Assembly: GCA_947627245.1 (NCBI GenBank)
Contig: CANQVH010000038.1
Span: 1-34,672, forward strand
DNA from: an uncultured Lachnospiraceae bacterium
GTDB taxonomy: Bacteria; Bacillota; Clostridia; Lachnospirales; Lachnospiraceae
DNA: 34,672 nucleotides
Direction: 5' to 3'
Every line of letters begins with the position of its first letter. The first letter of the stretch is position 1. Shown one piece after another: positions 1-7,500 of the stretch. Below the pieces are notes generated by a model, which searched no databases, was not told where the DNA came from, and was given only the letters and a program-made list of their open reading frames with translations. The translations under genes were made by a program, and so were the position numbers.

Positions 1-326
1 GTAAAAAAGTTTGATTGAAAAAGAAAACGGAACAAATGCGGTTCTTCCATCGCGAAGCGGATATAATTCAGCCCGATCCCGAGCATAACGCCTCCCTGCG
101 GGCTTTCAATATTCATCAGATATTCCGAATGATAGCGGTCTGCTTTTGCGTAAGCAGCTTTTTTCAATTCCTCGATCGTTGCAAAGTGGTACATAACAGG
201 CTGCGTAGAACATTTCAGCTTTTTTGCGACTGTTCTTGCGTTGATATTTTCCGCGCCTGATTCACGGGCAACCTCAAAGGCAGCATCAACGACCATATCC
301 TTTGTGATTTTCGGTTTTGGCGGCAT
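1..326 (-). CDS. TetR/AcrR-family transcriptional regulator, 3' end outside window
   Basis: The minus-strand frame starts at ATG 326 with a GGGAG ribosome binding site just upstream and runs open off the left edge, giving about 108 visible residues. The N-terminus (MPPKPKITKDMVVDAAFEVA, then a helix-turn-helix with AENINARTVAKKLKCSTQPV and MYHFATIEELKKAAY) is the DNA-binding domain typical of TetR repressors, whose ligand domain would lie beyond the edge. A strong promoter and a palindrome sit upstream, which suggests autoregulation. The target genes are not visible. Confidence 0.8.
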   Translation of the reverse strand, partial: MPPKPKITKDMVVDAAFEVARESGAENINARTVAKKLKCSTQPVMYHFATIEELKKAAYAKADRYHSEYLMNIESPQGGVMLGIGLNYIRFAMEEPHLFRFLFQSNFF

Positions 327-345
327 AGTTTTCTCCCTTCTGATA

Positions 346-399
346 ATTTTTGTTATATAACATCAGTTATACTATAAGCTAAAATGCTGCTTTCGTCAA
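346..399 (-). promoter_or_regulatory. Promoter and possible operator of the TetR-family gene
   Basis: Read on the minus strand, TTGACG (394-399) and TATAGT (371-376) are separated by 17 bases, a near-consensus housekeeping promoter. Just downstream, a perfect palindrome GTTATATAAC covers 352-361, where a TetR dimer could block transcription. The operator role is inferred from position and symmetry only. Confidence 0.6.
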
Positions 400-435
400 T
401 TTTATAGTTTTTCCTCAGCATATCCGATGTCAAAA

Positions 436-684
436 TCAAAGTTCAAATTGCTTTTTGATCATCTGCGCAACAACATCAGGCGCAAGGTTTGTATTGTCAA
501 TCTTCATGTAATTTTCAAATGGAATCTCCTCGTCCATACTCTCAAGACGATGCATATTATCATCGTTTATCAGTCTTTGGTTGGACACCGGAATATTTCT
601 CTTTGACGCTTTATTCAGAAGACGATTCTCCGTCGCATTTCTCTCTAAGCGAACTTCACGGGATGCAACAAGCTCTACATAGTA
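436..684 (-). pseudogene. Remnant of a P-loop kinase/ATPase (C-terminal part only)
   Basis: On the minus strand an open frame without its own start reads YVELVASREVRLERNATENR, then RLINDDNMHRLE, and ends MIKKQFEL and stop at 436. It resembles the C-terminal half of small AAA/shikimate-kinase-like proteins found in Firmicutes. The N-terminal half with the Walker A motif is absent: the similarity stops near 684, where the leader of the plus-strand zinc-finger gene begins. I read this as a 5'-truncated relic, probably cut when the neighbouring gene arrived. The family assignment is from memory of the motif pattern and is moderate. Confidence 0.55.
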
Positions 685-700
685 AGAAAGGGGAAATAAT

Positions 701-925
701 ATGTGTTTTTACTGTAAAGGCACTATGAAGCCGAGTACAACGACACACGTTGTAAATTACAATGGAAACTTGATTATAATTAAAAATGTCCCTTGTGAAA
801 AATGCGACCAATGCGGTGAAGTTGAATATTCTGATGAAGTAATGAAACAACTCGAAACGATTGTAAATAATGCTAAAAAACTCTTGCAGGATTTTTCGAT
901 TATCGATTATGTAAAAGTTGCATAA
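701..925 (+). CDS. MqsA/YgiT-type zinc-finger protein (orphan antitoxin-like)
   Basis: A 74-residue protein starting at ATG 701, with AAAGGGG seven bases upstream. It has a CFYC pair at residues 2-5 and a CEKCDQCG cluster near 32-39, the zinc-ribbon pattern of the N-terminal domain of MqsA/YgiT antitoxins. The tail (EVMKQLETIVNNAKKLLQDF) is helical. In related loci such a gene follows a small toxin gene (MqsR or DUF4258 type). No toxin is visible here: upstream lies only a kinase remnant on the other strand, so the gene may be an orphan. A C-terminal helix-turn-helix like that of E. coli MqsA is missing. Confidence 0.7.
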   Translation: MCFYCKGTMKPSTTTHVVNYNGNLIIIKNVPCEKCDQCGEVEYSDEVMKQLETIVNNAKKLLQDFSIIDYVKVA

Positions 926-934
926 AAGAGTCAA

Positions 935-968
935 AGGGATATACCGCCGTCCAAGGCAGCATATCCCT
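935..968 (-). terminator. Hairpin terminator between cotJC and the zinc-finger gene
   Basis: AGGGATAT (935-942) pairs with ATATCCCT (961-968). On the minus strand a T-rich run (TTTGACTCTTTT) follows, so it likely ends the cotJ operon and may also end the convergent plus-strand gene. The same stem core recurs after the decayed cotJC copy and after the XRE gene. Confidence 0.6.
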
Positions 969-1034
969 CTTCTATTCCCAAAATCATTCCGCAGACAATT
1001 TCCCAGACAGAATCATCCGCAATGATATTCGACT

Positions 1035-1535
1035 CTACTTCGCGTTCGGCGGACAGGTTACCGGAGCGTCAAAACCCGGACTGAACGCATAGAAGTTCTT
1101 CGCGTCAAGCCCTTCCTGCACTTTTTCCAGCGCCTCGCCGAATCTCTGAAAATGCACGACCTCGCGCGCACGCAGGAACCGGATCGGATCGGCGACCTCC
1201 GGCGTGTTGTTCACGACGCGCAGGATGTTGTCGTAGGTCGAGCGAGCCTTCTGCTCCGCCGCCAGATCCTCATGCAGATCGGTGACCGGATCGCCCTTCA
1301 CCTGAAATTCGCAGGCATTGAACGGGATGCCGCCCGCGGCCTGCGGCCATACGCCGACTGTGTGATCGATATAGTACGGCCCAAGCCCGGACTTCTCGAT
1401 CTCCTCCATCGACAGCCCCTTGGTGAGCTGGTGGATGATCGTGCTCACCATCTCGAGGTGGGCGAGTTCTTCAGTGCCGATGTCGGTATCGAAATTGCAC
1501 ATCTGAGAAATACCGTAAAACGGGCACATCACCAA
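1035..1535 (-). CDS. cotJC: Spore coat protein CotJC (manganese-catalase family), intact 3' half
   Basis: From TDIGTEELAHLEM (about 1490) to the stop at 1035 this is the C-terminal 150 residues of CotJC, a catalase-like diiron/dimanganese protein of the spore coat. Family features are ELAHLEM, AEQKARSTYDNIL and REVVHFQRFGEAL. It has no start of its own in the right place: the first 20 codons of the open frame (MVMCPFYGISQMCNFD) lie in the inserted element. The missing first 62 residues are at 12714-12898, and joining both at the common core CCGATGTC (1477-1484 and 12714-12721) keeps the frame. There is no internal stop or frameshift, unlike the second copy at 3405-3854. Whether this half alone is translated is doubtful. 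Confidence 0.85.
   Translation of the reverse strand: MVMCPFYGISQMCNFDTDIGTEELAHLEMVSTIIHQLTKGLSMEEIEKSGLGPYYIDHTVGVWPQAAGGIPFNACEFQVKGDPVTDLHEDLAAEQKARSTYDNILRVVNNTPEVADPIRFLRAREVVHFQRFGEALEKVQEGLDAKNFYAFSPGFDAPVTCPPNAK
1477..1503. other. attL-type junction 1 (cotJC / element left end)
   Basis: Core CCGATGTC at 1477-1484 is shared with the junction at 12714-12721. To the left the sequence is cotJC coding. To the right (1483-1503) lies an arm that is the near-inverted match (18 of 21) of the arm at 12689-12709, as expected for the two halves of a serine-recombinase attP site. Confidence 0.7.
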
Positions 1536-1567
1536 TCATTGACGTACTTTTGCTGATAAGTTATAAT
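1485..1567 (+). promoter_or_regulatory. Element left end with a strong inward promoter (copy B)
   Basis: After the att core the sequence GGTATCGAAATTGCA, AAATACCGTAAAA and GGGCACATCACCAA is shared with the other left end at 3855-3915. It is followed by TTGACG (1539-1544), a 17-base spacer and TATAAT (1562-1567), a near-perfect promoter reading into the cargo gene that starts at 1627. Confidence 0.65.
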
Positions 1568-1626
1568 TAAGGCAACAATCGAAGTTTGAAGAGGGACTAA
1601 GAGTTTTTAACTGAAGGAGTAATTCC

Positions 1627-2283
1627 ATGAAGTTTGCCGTGTCATACAGTTGTGGAAAAGACAGCACTTTGGCTCTCCACAAGATGTTGGAGCAAGGACA
1701 TAAACCCGTGTGTTTAGTCGTTATGGTAAATAAGGAGGTTGGCCGCTCTTATTTTCACGGTGCGGACAGCACAATGCTGGAACGTTATGCAAAAGCTCTG
1801 GCGCTTCCCATGATAACTTGCCCCGCAGAAGGGGAAACCTATCAGACAGCATTTGAAACAGGTCTGTCGAAGTCAAAAGAAATGGGCGCTGAAGCAGTCT
1901 GTTTTGGCGATATTGATATTGAGCAAAATCGCCAATGGGAGGAAGAACGCTGTAAAGCTGTCGGGTTGTTTCCCTGCTTTCCATTGTGGCAGCAGAAGCG
2001 GGAGGATATAGTTTATGAACTAATCCGGCTTGGCTATAAATGCCTGATTAAAAGCATTAACCGGAGGCTTTTGCCTATGGAGCTCCTGGGAACATTTATT
2101 GACGAAGTATCCATTTCAGTTATGAAGTCGGCGGGTATTGATATTTGCGGGGAGAATGGAGAATATCATACTCTTGCCGTGGATGGGCCGGTTTTTCGGA
2201 AACCGTTAGTATTCCAAATTGGCGATAACATCGAAACGGGCGATTATGCGGTAGCAGATATTAGATATATAGAAAGAATATAA
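1627..2283 (+). CDS. PP-loop ATPase of the Dph6/DUF71 (diphthine-ammonia ligase-like) family
   Basis: A 218-residue protein; ATG 1627 is preceded by GAAGGAG at good spacing. The N-terminus FAVSYSCGKDSTLALHKM is a PP-loop, which binds ATP in adenylating enzymes. The motif GENGEYHTLAVDGPVF near residues 178-193 is diagnostic of the Dph6/DUF71 group. Archaeal and eukaryotic members amidate diphthine, but bacteria lack diphthamide, so the substrate here is unknown. It is the first gene behind the strong left-end promoter and is followed 25 bases later by a nucleotidyltransferase gene, so the two probably form a cargo transcript. The substrate-level function should not be transferred from archaea. 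Confidence 0.75.
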   Translation: MKFAVSYSCGKDSTLALHKMLEQGHKPVCLVVMVNKEVGRSYFHGADSTMLERYAKALALPMITCPAEGETYQTAFETGLSKSKEMGAEAVCFGDIDIEQNRQWEEERCKAVGLFPCFPLWQQKREDIVYELIRLGYKCLIKSINRRLLPMELLGTFIDEVSISVMKSAGIDICGENGEYHTLAVDGPVFRKPLVFQIGDNIETGDYAVADIRYIERI

Positions 2284-2308
2284 AAACATTTTTTAGAAGG
2301 ATGAGAAT

Positions 2309-2650
2309 ATGTCACAGACCATGCAAAATATATTACAGCAATACGTAAGAGAAGTCGCGAAACTATATGGCTCACATCTGAAACGGGTAATCTTGTATGG
2401 CTCTTATGCCAGAGGGGATTTCAGAGCAGATTCAGATGTGGACATTATGATTCTGCTGGATATTACAGATATTGAGGCGAAAGTTTTTTTTGATCGGTTG
2501 ATCGATATTACTTTTGATTATAATATGGAATATGACTTGGATATAAAGCCGGCTGTAAAAAATGAGCAACATTTTCAAAAATGGGTGGCAAATTATCCCT
2601 TCTATGCAAATGTTAATAAGGAAGGAGTTAATTTATATGACGCAGCGTGA
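2309..2650 (+). CDS. MNT-type nucleotidyltransferase domain protein
   Basis: A 113-residue protein with RVILYGSYARGDFRADSDVD, the GSxARG...SDxD signature of minimal nucleotidyltransferases (DNA polymerase beta fold); a third acidic residue is likely in YDLDIK near residue 85. MNT proteins usually act as antitoxins, adenylylating a HEPN toxin encoded next to them. The gene starts at ATG 2309 with AGAAGGATGAG upstream. Its 3' end overlaps a short frame (from 2637) in the place where the HEPN partner would be expected, but that frame looks decayed. It is cargo of the left insertion segment. Confidence 0.8.
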   Translation: MSQTMQNILQQYVREVAKLYGSHLKRVILYGSYARGDFRADSDVDIMILLDITDIEAKVFFDRLIDITFDYNMEYDLDIKPAVKNEQHFQKWVANYPFYANVNKEGVNLYDAA

Positions 2651-2819
2651 ATATGATGACGCCCGTACGGATAAATTTGGCATTATAAATACATTTAAAA
2701 GAAAATCTAGACGAAGAAATGTTGCAAATCTAATGGACAATTATAATGGCGCATTTATATTAAGCAAGCACCTTTCACGCCGTTCAGAAATGTCAGATGG
2801 AAGGATGGAGAGTTCTTAA
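2637..2819 (+). pseudogene. Possible remnant of the HEPN partner of the MNT gene
   Basis: A 60-codon frame begins at ATG 2637, overlapping the end of the nucleotidyltransferase gene, with AGGAG upstream. It opens MTQREYDDARTDKF, like the starts of several HEPN proteins. After that the sequence is not convincing: the +1 frame reads HLKENLDEEMLQI before a stop, which suggests a frameshift. No RxxxxH catalytic motif is visible. It may be a truncated toxin gene, or a chance frame. Confidence 0.35.
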
Positions 2820-2839
2820 ATGCATTGAGGAGGTACGTA

Positions 2840-3247
2840 ATGATTCCTATTAAATTAAATTGTTCCAATTGTACTGCGGAGATAGAAGTTACTACATATC
2901 GTAAGTTTGTGGTTTGTCCATATTGCGCTACGAAAATGCCCTTTGAAGGATTCGAATATCGTGAAATAGACGGGTCTTCTAGTATGTATTCTTCGGTTAG
3001 AGCATGGATGGATTGTCCAGCTTGTCGAAGCAAGAATATGTATCTCGGACCGCAAAAAAGAATGTGGAAGTGTCCCGATTGTGGATATAGTATCTCAAAC
3101 AGGAACAGACGATTCAGTACTTTCTGGTTCTGTGATGAATGTGAAACATTTATGAATATTCAGACAGGATTTAATACTCGCGGTGGAAAATGGAAATGTA
3201 CGGAATGCGGATATGTAAATGATGTTACAAAGAAAAATATTATTTAG
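2840..3247 (+). CDS. Multi-zinc-ribbon protein of unknown function
   Basis: A 135-residue protein; ATG 2840 is chosen because GAGGAGG precedes it by six bases. It contains six CxxC pairs (CSNC, CPYC, CPAC, CPDC, CDEC, CTEC), enough for three zinc ribbons in a row, with aromatic residues and no obvious catalytic domain or membrane segment. Such proteins often bind nucleic acid or protein partners, but no specific role can be assigned. It closes the cargo of the left insertion segment, ahead of the terminator at 3317-3355. Confidence 0.6.
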   Translation: MIPIKLNCSNCTAEIEVTTYRKFVVCPYCATKMPFEGFEYREIDGSSSMYSSVRAWMDCPACRSKNMYLGPQKRMWKCPDCGYSISNRNRRFSTFWFCDECETFMNIQTGFNTRGGKWKCTECGYVNDVTKKNII

Positions 3248-3316
3248 CTCTGGATCTTATTCTCCTGAAAGACTATGCATTTCCCACCGTGTGGAAAATT
3301 GGTAGACTTGAAAAAT

Positions 3317-3355
3317 AAAGGGATATACTGCCACTCAACAGTATATCCCTTTTTC
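3317..3355. terminator. Bidirectional hairpin terminator
   Basis: AAAGGGATATACTG (3317-3330) pairs with CAGTATATCCCTTTTT (3339-3355). It can end the plus-strand zinc-ribbon transcript and the minus-strand cotJC copy. The stem and the sequence after it (CCCAAAATCATT) match the region downstream of the intact cotJC 3' half, so the terminator was duplicated with the gene fragment. Confidence 0.75.
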
Positions 3356-3404
3356 ATACCCAAAATCATTTCGCAAACAAAACTATCCGTGAGAAATCCC
3401 CAGT

Positions 3405-3854
3405 TTACTTCGCGTTCGGCGGACAGGTCACCGGAGCGTCGAAGCCCGGGTTGAACGCGTAGAAGTTCTTTGCGTCAAGGCTCTCCTGGACGTTCTCGAG
3501 GGCCTCCCCAAATCTCTGAAAGTGTACGACTTCCCGTGCACGCAGGAAGCGAATCGGGTCTGCGACCTCAGGAATATTGTTCATAACGCGGAGGATGTTG
3601 TCGCAGGTGGAGCGGGTCTTCTGCTCCGTTGCCAGATCCTCGTGCAGATCGATGACTGGATCGCCCTTCACCTAGAACTCACAGGCGTTGAACGGAATGC
3701 TGCCCGCTGCCTGCGGCCATACGCTGATCGTGTGGTCGATGTAGTACGGGTCGAGCTCGGATTTCTCGATCTCTTCCATCGATAGGCCTTTCGTGAGCTG
3801 ATAGATAATCGTGCTCACGATCTCCAGGTGGGCCAATTCTTCGGTGCCGATGTT
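3405..3854 (-). pseudogene. cotJC: Second, decayed copy of the cotJC 3' half
   Basis: This minus-strand segment encodes the same C-terminal 150 residues of CotJC as 1035-1484 (ending FDAPVTCPPNAK in both) but is broken by an in-frame TAG at 3672-3674, within FNACEF-stop-VKGDP. It also has substitutions at conserved positions (for example TNIG for TDIG and STCDN for STYDN). It has no 5' half. The duplicated stretch includes the terminator beyond the stop codon. It looks like the non-functional 3' flank left by a second integration or recombination event at cotJC. Confidence 0.85.
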
Positions 3855-4184
3855 GGTATCGAAATTGCAAAGCTGAAAAATACCGTAAAATAGGTGAAAT
3901 GGGCACATCACCAAAATATTGATTTTCAGTCATTTATGGACTATATTATAAGCAAAAATATATATACGAAAAACAGCTACAAAATCTGTGGATAATTTCC
4001 ACTGAGAACAATATTTCTCCAATTGAGCTGTGAAAAGATTTGAATATTACCACTGGATCAATAGCTGAAATGCGAAAAATGGCGATATGGTACTATCAAT
4101 GCTTTTACGTATATGTGAACATTTATTACAACACCGATAACACATGTGATTCCATAAACATTGCTTGCAAAATGAGGTATGATG
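3855..4184 (+). promoter_or_regulatory. Element left end (copy A), promoter and long leader of the cargo cassette
   Basis: The first 60 bases match the left end at 1485-1545 (GGTATCGAAATTGCA, AATACCGTAAAA, GGGCACATCACCAA). A promoter follows at the equivalent place: TTGATT (3919-3924), 17 bases, TATATT (3942-3947). The remaining 230 bases before the first cargo gene hold no convincing gene and would form an untranslated leader. No clear terminator or riboswitch was recognised in it. Confidence 0.55.
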
Positions 4185-5639
4185 ATGAGCGATATAAAAC
4201 AATGCAAGATGGAAGCATCAGATATAATTCTTGATTTGTGTATAAATAATACTGACTTTGGGTTTTCTACGTCTATTGATGATGCTTTTGCACAAGCAGA
4301 AATGGAACTGGCTATATTGAATGAAACTGTTGATTCTATCAAAGAATTGAAGTCGAATTGTGATAAGCTGGATTATATTTTAGCTGCGAGTTCTGGTTCA
4401 TTATGTGGTATAATTGATATATTCTTGGTTGGCCAGCCGGGAGAATCTCCTCTTGGAAATATTACTGATAAATGGTTTTCTGATAGAATTATGGTTTTCG
4501 CAAAACTGTGCCATCCAGATAAAAAGAATTTTGATACCCTCGAATCAGCACTCCGTTTCTTGGAAAAGAAGTTTAAAGTTCCTTATGATCAGACTGGGCT
4601 CGGGGATGCAGGACGGGTGATTTTTGATATGAACGCAAAAAATCATCATTTCAAATCCCTTGCACACAACCCCAGTCTGCTGGGATTGTTCTTTTCGATA
4701 TTGGATCAGTTTGCCAATACCTCTCATTTCGTTACGGACGGACAGCTTATTTCTTTGCAACAAGCAGATGAACAATGGCAATTGCAGGGTGGAAATATCC
4801 CTAGTAAATTATTCTGTGGTTTTGTGAATTGGTTTGGTCACATTATTTCGGATGTGTCTGGTTCACAATCTAGTGCTAGAGCTGGAAATCGTGGTATGGG
4901 AATTCCATCTCCACTATGGATATGGACTAATGATATTATTGCCATAAAATCAAAACTTGGATTAACTGTAACTGATACTGATAAGGCAATAAATGAACTC
5001 GCCTTAAATATATTTGAGCAGGGATATGATATTCGCTTCCAAACAATTCAAACAATCCCAGTATTTTTAAATGAACTACTTGTCCGTCTTATTTATGCAG
5101 TCAGACGCATGTTTAGATATTTCATGGAAATACCAAAGAAAGATCAGTCTTTTAAACTTATGTGGAAAAAGTGTGAGCCTTTCTCCAATCCAACTGTTAA
5201 ACGAATGTTGACTGTTGCACATGGTACTTTTTGCTTGATTGATGCGGGTGATGCATTAGGTAGGGCTTTTGTCAACGGTGGAGGAATATTCAATGCAGTT
5301 GAATTTGTTCTTCGTCTCAACATTATTGGCGTTGGTCGATTTACAATATCCTTGTATGGTGAAACAAAGCGAACCTTTACATATATCTGCACAAAACAGA
5401 AAGCTGATTTTGCAATCAAAGAGATTCCCATCATAGAAAATTATTTAGAGGGTCTCAAAATTTTATCCGTAGAGTACGATGATGATCGTCTTTTGACATT
5501 TGTTGAAGATTTTCAGAAAAGCGATGCTTATATTAAAGCTTTTGGAAAATCTGCGGAATTAGCAGAATTACGCAATGTTCCTGCAAGCAAAATACTGAAA
5601 AGCAAAGTGGACATTGATAGATATTTTGGAGGAAAATGA
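4185..5639 (+). CDS. Unknown 484-residue cargo protein, partner of the glycine-zipper-like protein
   Basis: I do not recognise this family. Three ATGs lie in frame (4179, 4182, 4185); 4185 is best spaced from the GAGG at 4174-4177. No catalytic motif stands out. Several amphipathic or hydrophobic stretches are visible (LLGLFFSILDQFANTSHF; FCGFVNWFGHIISDVSG; ELLVRLIYAVRRMFRYF), which suggests a membrane-associated or helical-bundle protein. The C-terminal part (FVLRLNIIGVGRFTISLYGE) may be a small beta region. The next gene starts one base after its stop codon with the RBS GGAGG inside its last codons, so the two are co-translated and likely act together. The base composition is clearly more AT-rich than the chromosomal genes to the right. 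A defence or toxin role is possible but unproven. Confidence 0.7.
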   Translation: MSDIKQCKMEASDIILDLCINNTDFGFSTSIDDAFAQAEMELAILNETVDSIKELKSNCDKLDYILAASSGSLCGIIDIFLVGQPGESPLGNITDKWFSDRIMVFAKLCHPDKKNFDTLESALRFLEKKFKVPYDQTGLGDAGRVIFDMNAKNHHFKSLAHNPSLLGLFFSILDQFANTSHFVTDGQLISLQQADEQWQLQGGNIPSKLFCGFVNWFGHIISDVSGSQSSARAGNRGMGIPSPLWIWTNDIIAIKSKLGLTVTDTDKAINELALNIFEQGYDIRFQTIQTIPVFLNELLVRLIYAVRRMFRYFMEIPKKDQSFKLMWKKCEPFSNPTVKRMLTVAHGTFCLIDAGDALGRAFVNGGGIFNAVEFVLRLNIIGVGRFTISLYGETKRTFTYICTKQKADFAIKEIPIIENYLEGLKILSVEYDDDRLLTFVEDFQKSDAYIKAFGKSAELAELRNVPASKILKSKVDIDRYFGGK

Positions 5640-5640
5640 T

Positions 5641-6750
5641 ATGACAAAAAAAGTTTCAGAACTTCATTTAGCACAGCAGAAAGTCGATGAGGCCGTAAAA
5701 AAGACAAACCAAAAAATTGATGAGTTGGGTAAATATGCAAGTGCCTTATATACTTCCTTGACAACGATTCAGGCGTTATTCGACCGCTTTCGGAATATGT
5801 CCGAAGAGAATCGATTGAAATACGAAAAACTTAAAACAATCCGAGTGAATTGGAAACAACAGGCGGAAAAAATTGAGCTGGAATATAAGAAAGCAGAGGT
5901 CAAAGCAGTAGGACAAGGTACAGTCGGTATTGGTGCCGGTGTTGCTGTTGTTACCTTGGGTCCTACTGTGGCCATGGGCGTTGCAACAACATTTGGTGTT
6001 GCATCTACTGGAACAGCGATTTCGACTTTGAGCGGTGCAGCGGCTACCAATGCAGCACTGGCATGGTTGGGGGGAGGGGCTTTAGCTGCTGGTGGCGGTG
6101 GTATGGTAGCTGGCAACGCATTCCTGGCACTTGCTGGTCCTATAGGCTGGACTATTGCAGGCGTTTCTATTATCACAAGTGGACTTATGTTCTTTAAGAC
6201 AAAAAATGACAAGAAAAGGTTGGAGAAAATCTATATCAGAATCAGCAATAGAGACATCAAATCGTATGAGCTTGCCATTATAGAGCTATGTGAACGTATT
6301 AAAAGAATTATAGACGAAACTGAAAAGCTGAATGATGCTATCATCAAAATTCAAACCTTTGGTACTGACTATAACCAACTGACAGAGAAAGAGCAATACG
6401 AACTAGGTGCATATGTTAATCTTATGGAAGCTGCCACTATGTTGCTTGTTAACCCCATCCTAGGTCTACAACCTAAATTCTCTGAGCAGGATTTTGCTAA
6501 TCTGTGTACGTCTGAATCAGAAGAATTTAGGAAATACTTCAAGGCCCATAGAGATATGGTTATTTCAATGGCAAACTTACTATATAAAATCACTCTTGAT
6601 GACAAGGATAAAAAAATACTTGCTAAATCGCTACAGAGGAACCAGAAATTTTTGGCAACTATTCAGATGACAAAAAAAGAATTTGATGTTGAAGATATTT
6701 GTATGGTTGAAAGGGCGCTGAACTACAGATATAAGACGCAGACTTATTAA
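5641..6750 (+). CDS. Coiled-coil protein with a central glycine/alanine-rich membrane-inserting-like region
   Basis: A 369-residue protein; ATG 5641 follows GGAGG. Residues 1-85 are strongly helical and charged (ELHLAQQKVDEAVKKTNQKI...). Residues about 90-185 form a long Gly/Ala/Val/Thr-rich hydrophobic block (for example GIGAGVAVVTLGPTVAMGVA and LAWLGGGALAAGGGGMVAGN, then FLALAGPIGWTIAGVSIITS) with small-residue spacing like a glycine zipper. Residues 190-369 are again helical. The order helix bundle, hydrophobic hairpin, helix bundle recalls alpha pore-forming proteins and some phage-defence effectors, but no family is recognised. There is no signal peptide. Being coupled to the preceding gene, it is probably the membrane-active half of a two-component system. 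Confidence 0.7.
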   Translation: MTKKVSELHLAQQKVDEAVKKTNQKIDELGKYASALYTSLTTIQALFDRFRNMSEENRLKYEKLKTIRVNWKQQAEKIELEYKKAEVKAVGQGTVGIGAGVAVVTLGPTVAMGVATTFGVASTGTAISTLSGAAATNAALAWLGGGALAAGGGGMVAGNAFLALAGPIGWTIAGVSIITSGLMFFKTKNDKKRLEKIYIRISNRDIKSYELAIIELCERIKRIIDETEKLNDAIIKIQTFGTDYNQLTEKEQYELGAYVNLMEAATMLLVNPILGLQPKFSEQDFANLCTSESEEFRKYFKAHRDMVISMANLLYKITLDDKDKKILAKSLQRNQKFLATIQMTKKEFDVEDICMVERALNYRYKTQTY

Positions 6751-6866
6751 ATATTCAAGAAGAAAAAGTTTATTCAACCATGTGATAAATCTAATATGAA
6801 AAAGCGACCCAAAAAGCGTCTTATTGAAAATCTACTTGTTCAACGGCATTGATGTAAGACCATATC

Positions 6867-7105
6867 CTATAAAAGCTCTAAGGAATCTTCCGCATCAACC
6901 CACATCTGCAGATTCCCATCAAGATAGAGACGGGCGTATTCAAGCGGCTCATCGATAGCAAGACTGTTTAGGGCATATTCTGATCCGGAGTGGTTTGCAA
7001 AGTTTTTTCTGCTTCCCAACAGTCAATCCGCAGAAGATAGCCTGCGGTGGTTGCAATGTCAATACTGTTGTGGTTCATATTGTATTCGGCATATATGATG
7101 TTCAT
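6867..7105 (-). pseudogene. Frameshifted small protein (DUF6061-like)
   Basis: From ATG 7105 the frame reads MNIIYAEYNMNHNSIDIATT and on to CWEAEKTLQTTPDQ, then stops. In the next frame it continues SEYALNSLAIDEPLEYARLY, LDGNLQMWVDAEDSLELL and stop at 6867. Restoring one base near 6980-6986 joins them into a protein of about 79 residues. The joined sequence resembles a small family of clostridial proteins, possibly DUF6061, that I recall only from mobile elements. It may be a real pseudogene or a sequencing error. Function unknown. Confidence 0.55.
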
Positions 7106-7152
7106 TTTTCAAATCCCCTTTCCCCGCTGGTATTTTAGATTTTGAAAGCATT

Positions 7153-7395
7153 TCAATCGGTCTTTCCACTTGGCTCATCTTCAAGAAACTGTGGGAAGCT
7201 TTCGCAGAGATCGTAAAATTCTCTGCCATTGTCGGTTTTTATGCAGACTTTTAGGCATTCCTTGAATATTTCACGCGTCATCTCGGTTCTTCCGTATATG
7301 GCGTCCAGTTGGTATGGCTCATACGCAAGTGTCGTGCGCACCATATTTCCCAATCGCCTGTATTCCTCGGCTGTGTATTCGCGGTCTGTACTCAT
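7153..7395 (-). CDS. Small conserved-looking hypothetical protein of the element
   Basis: An 80-residue acidic protein beginning MSTDREYTAEEYRRLGNMVR. ATG 7395 is preferred over an upstream ATG at 7422 because AAAGGGG lies seven bases before it. It is predicted to be all-helical with no membrane segment, metal site or catalytic motif. It is divergent from the small helix-turn-helix gene at 7501 and lies just upstream of the frameshifted small gene, so the two were probably one minus-strand unit. The function is not known. Confidence 0.55.
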   Translation of the reverse strand: MSTDREYTAEEYRRLGNMVRTTLAYEPYQLDAIYGRTEMTREIFKECLKVCIKTDNGREFYDLCESFPQFLEDEPSGKTD

Positions 7396-7500
7396 TTTGG
7401 TTCCCCTTTCTATCGAAAACATGTCTTTTTCTTAATTATACTCAATATATTGATACTAGTCAATAGATAGAGTATGATACTGTTTTTCCAGGGTGAGGAA

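Noticed and set aside
1152..1556. Plus-strand frame opposite the cotJC 3' half
   Set aside because: Antisense of the conserved CotJC sequence; the corresponding frame is broken in the second copy.
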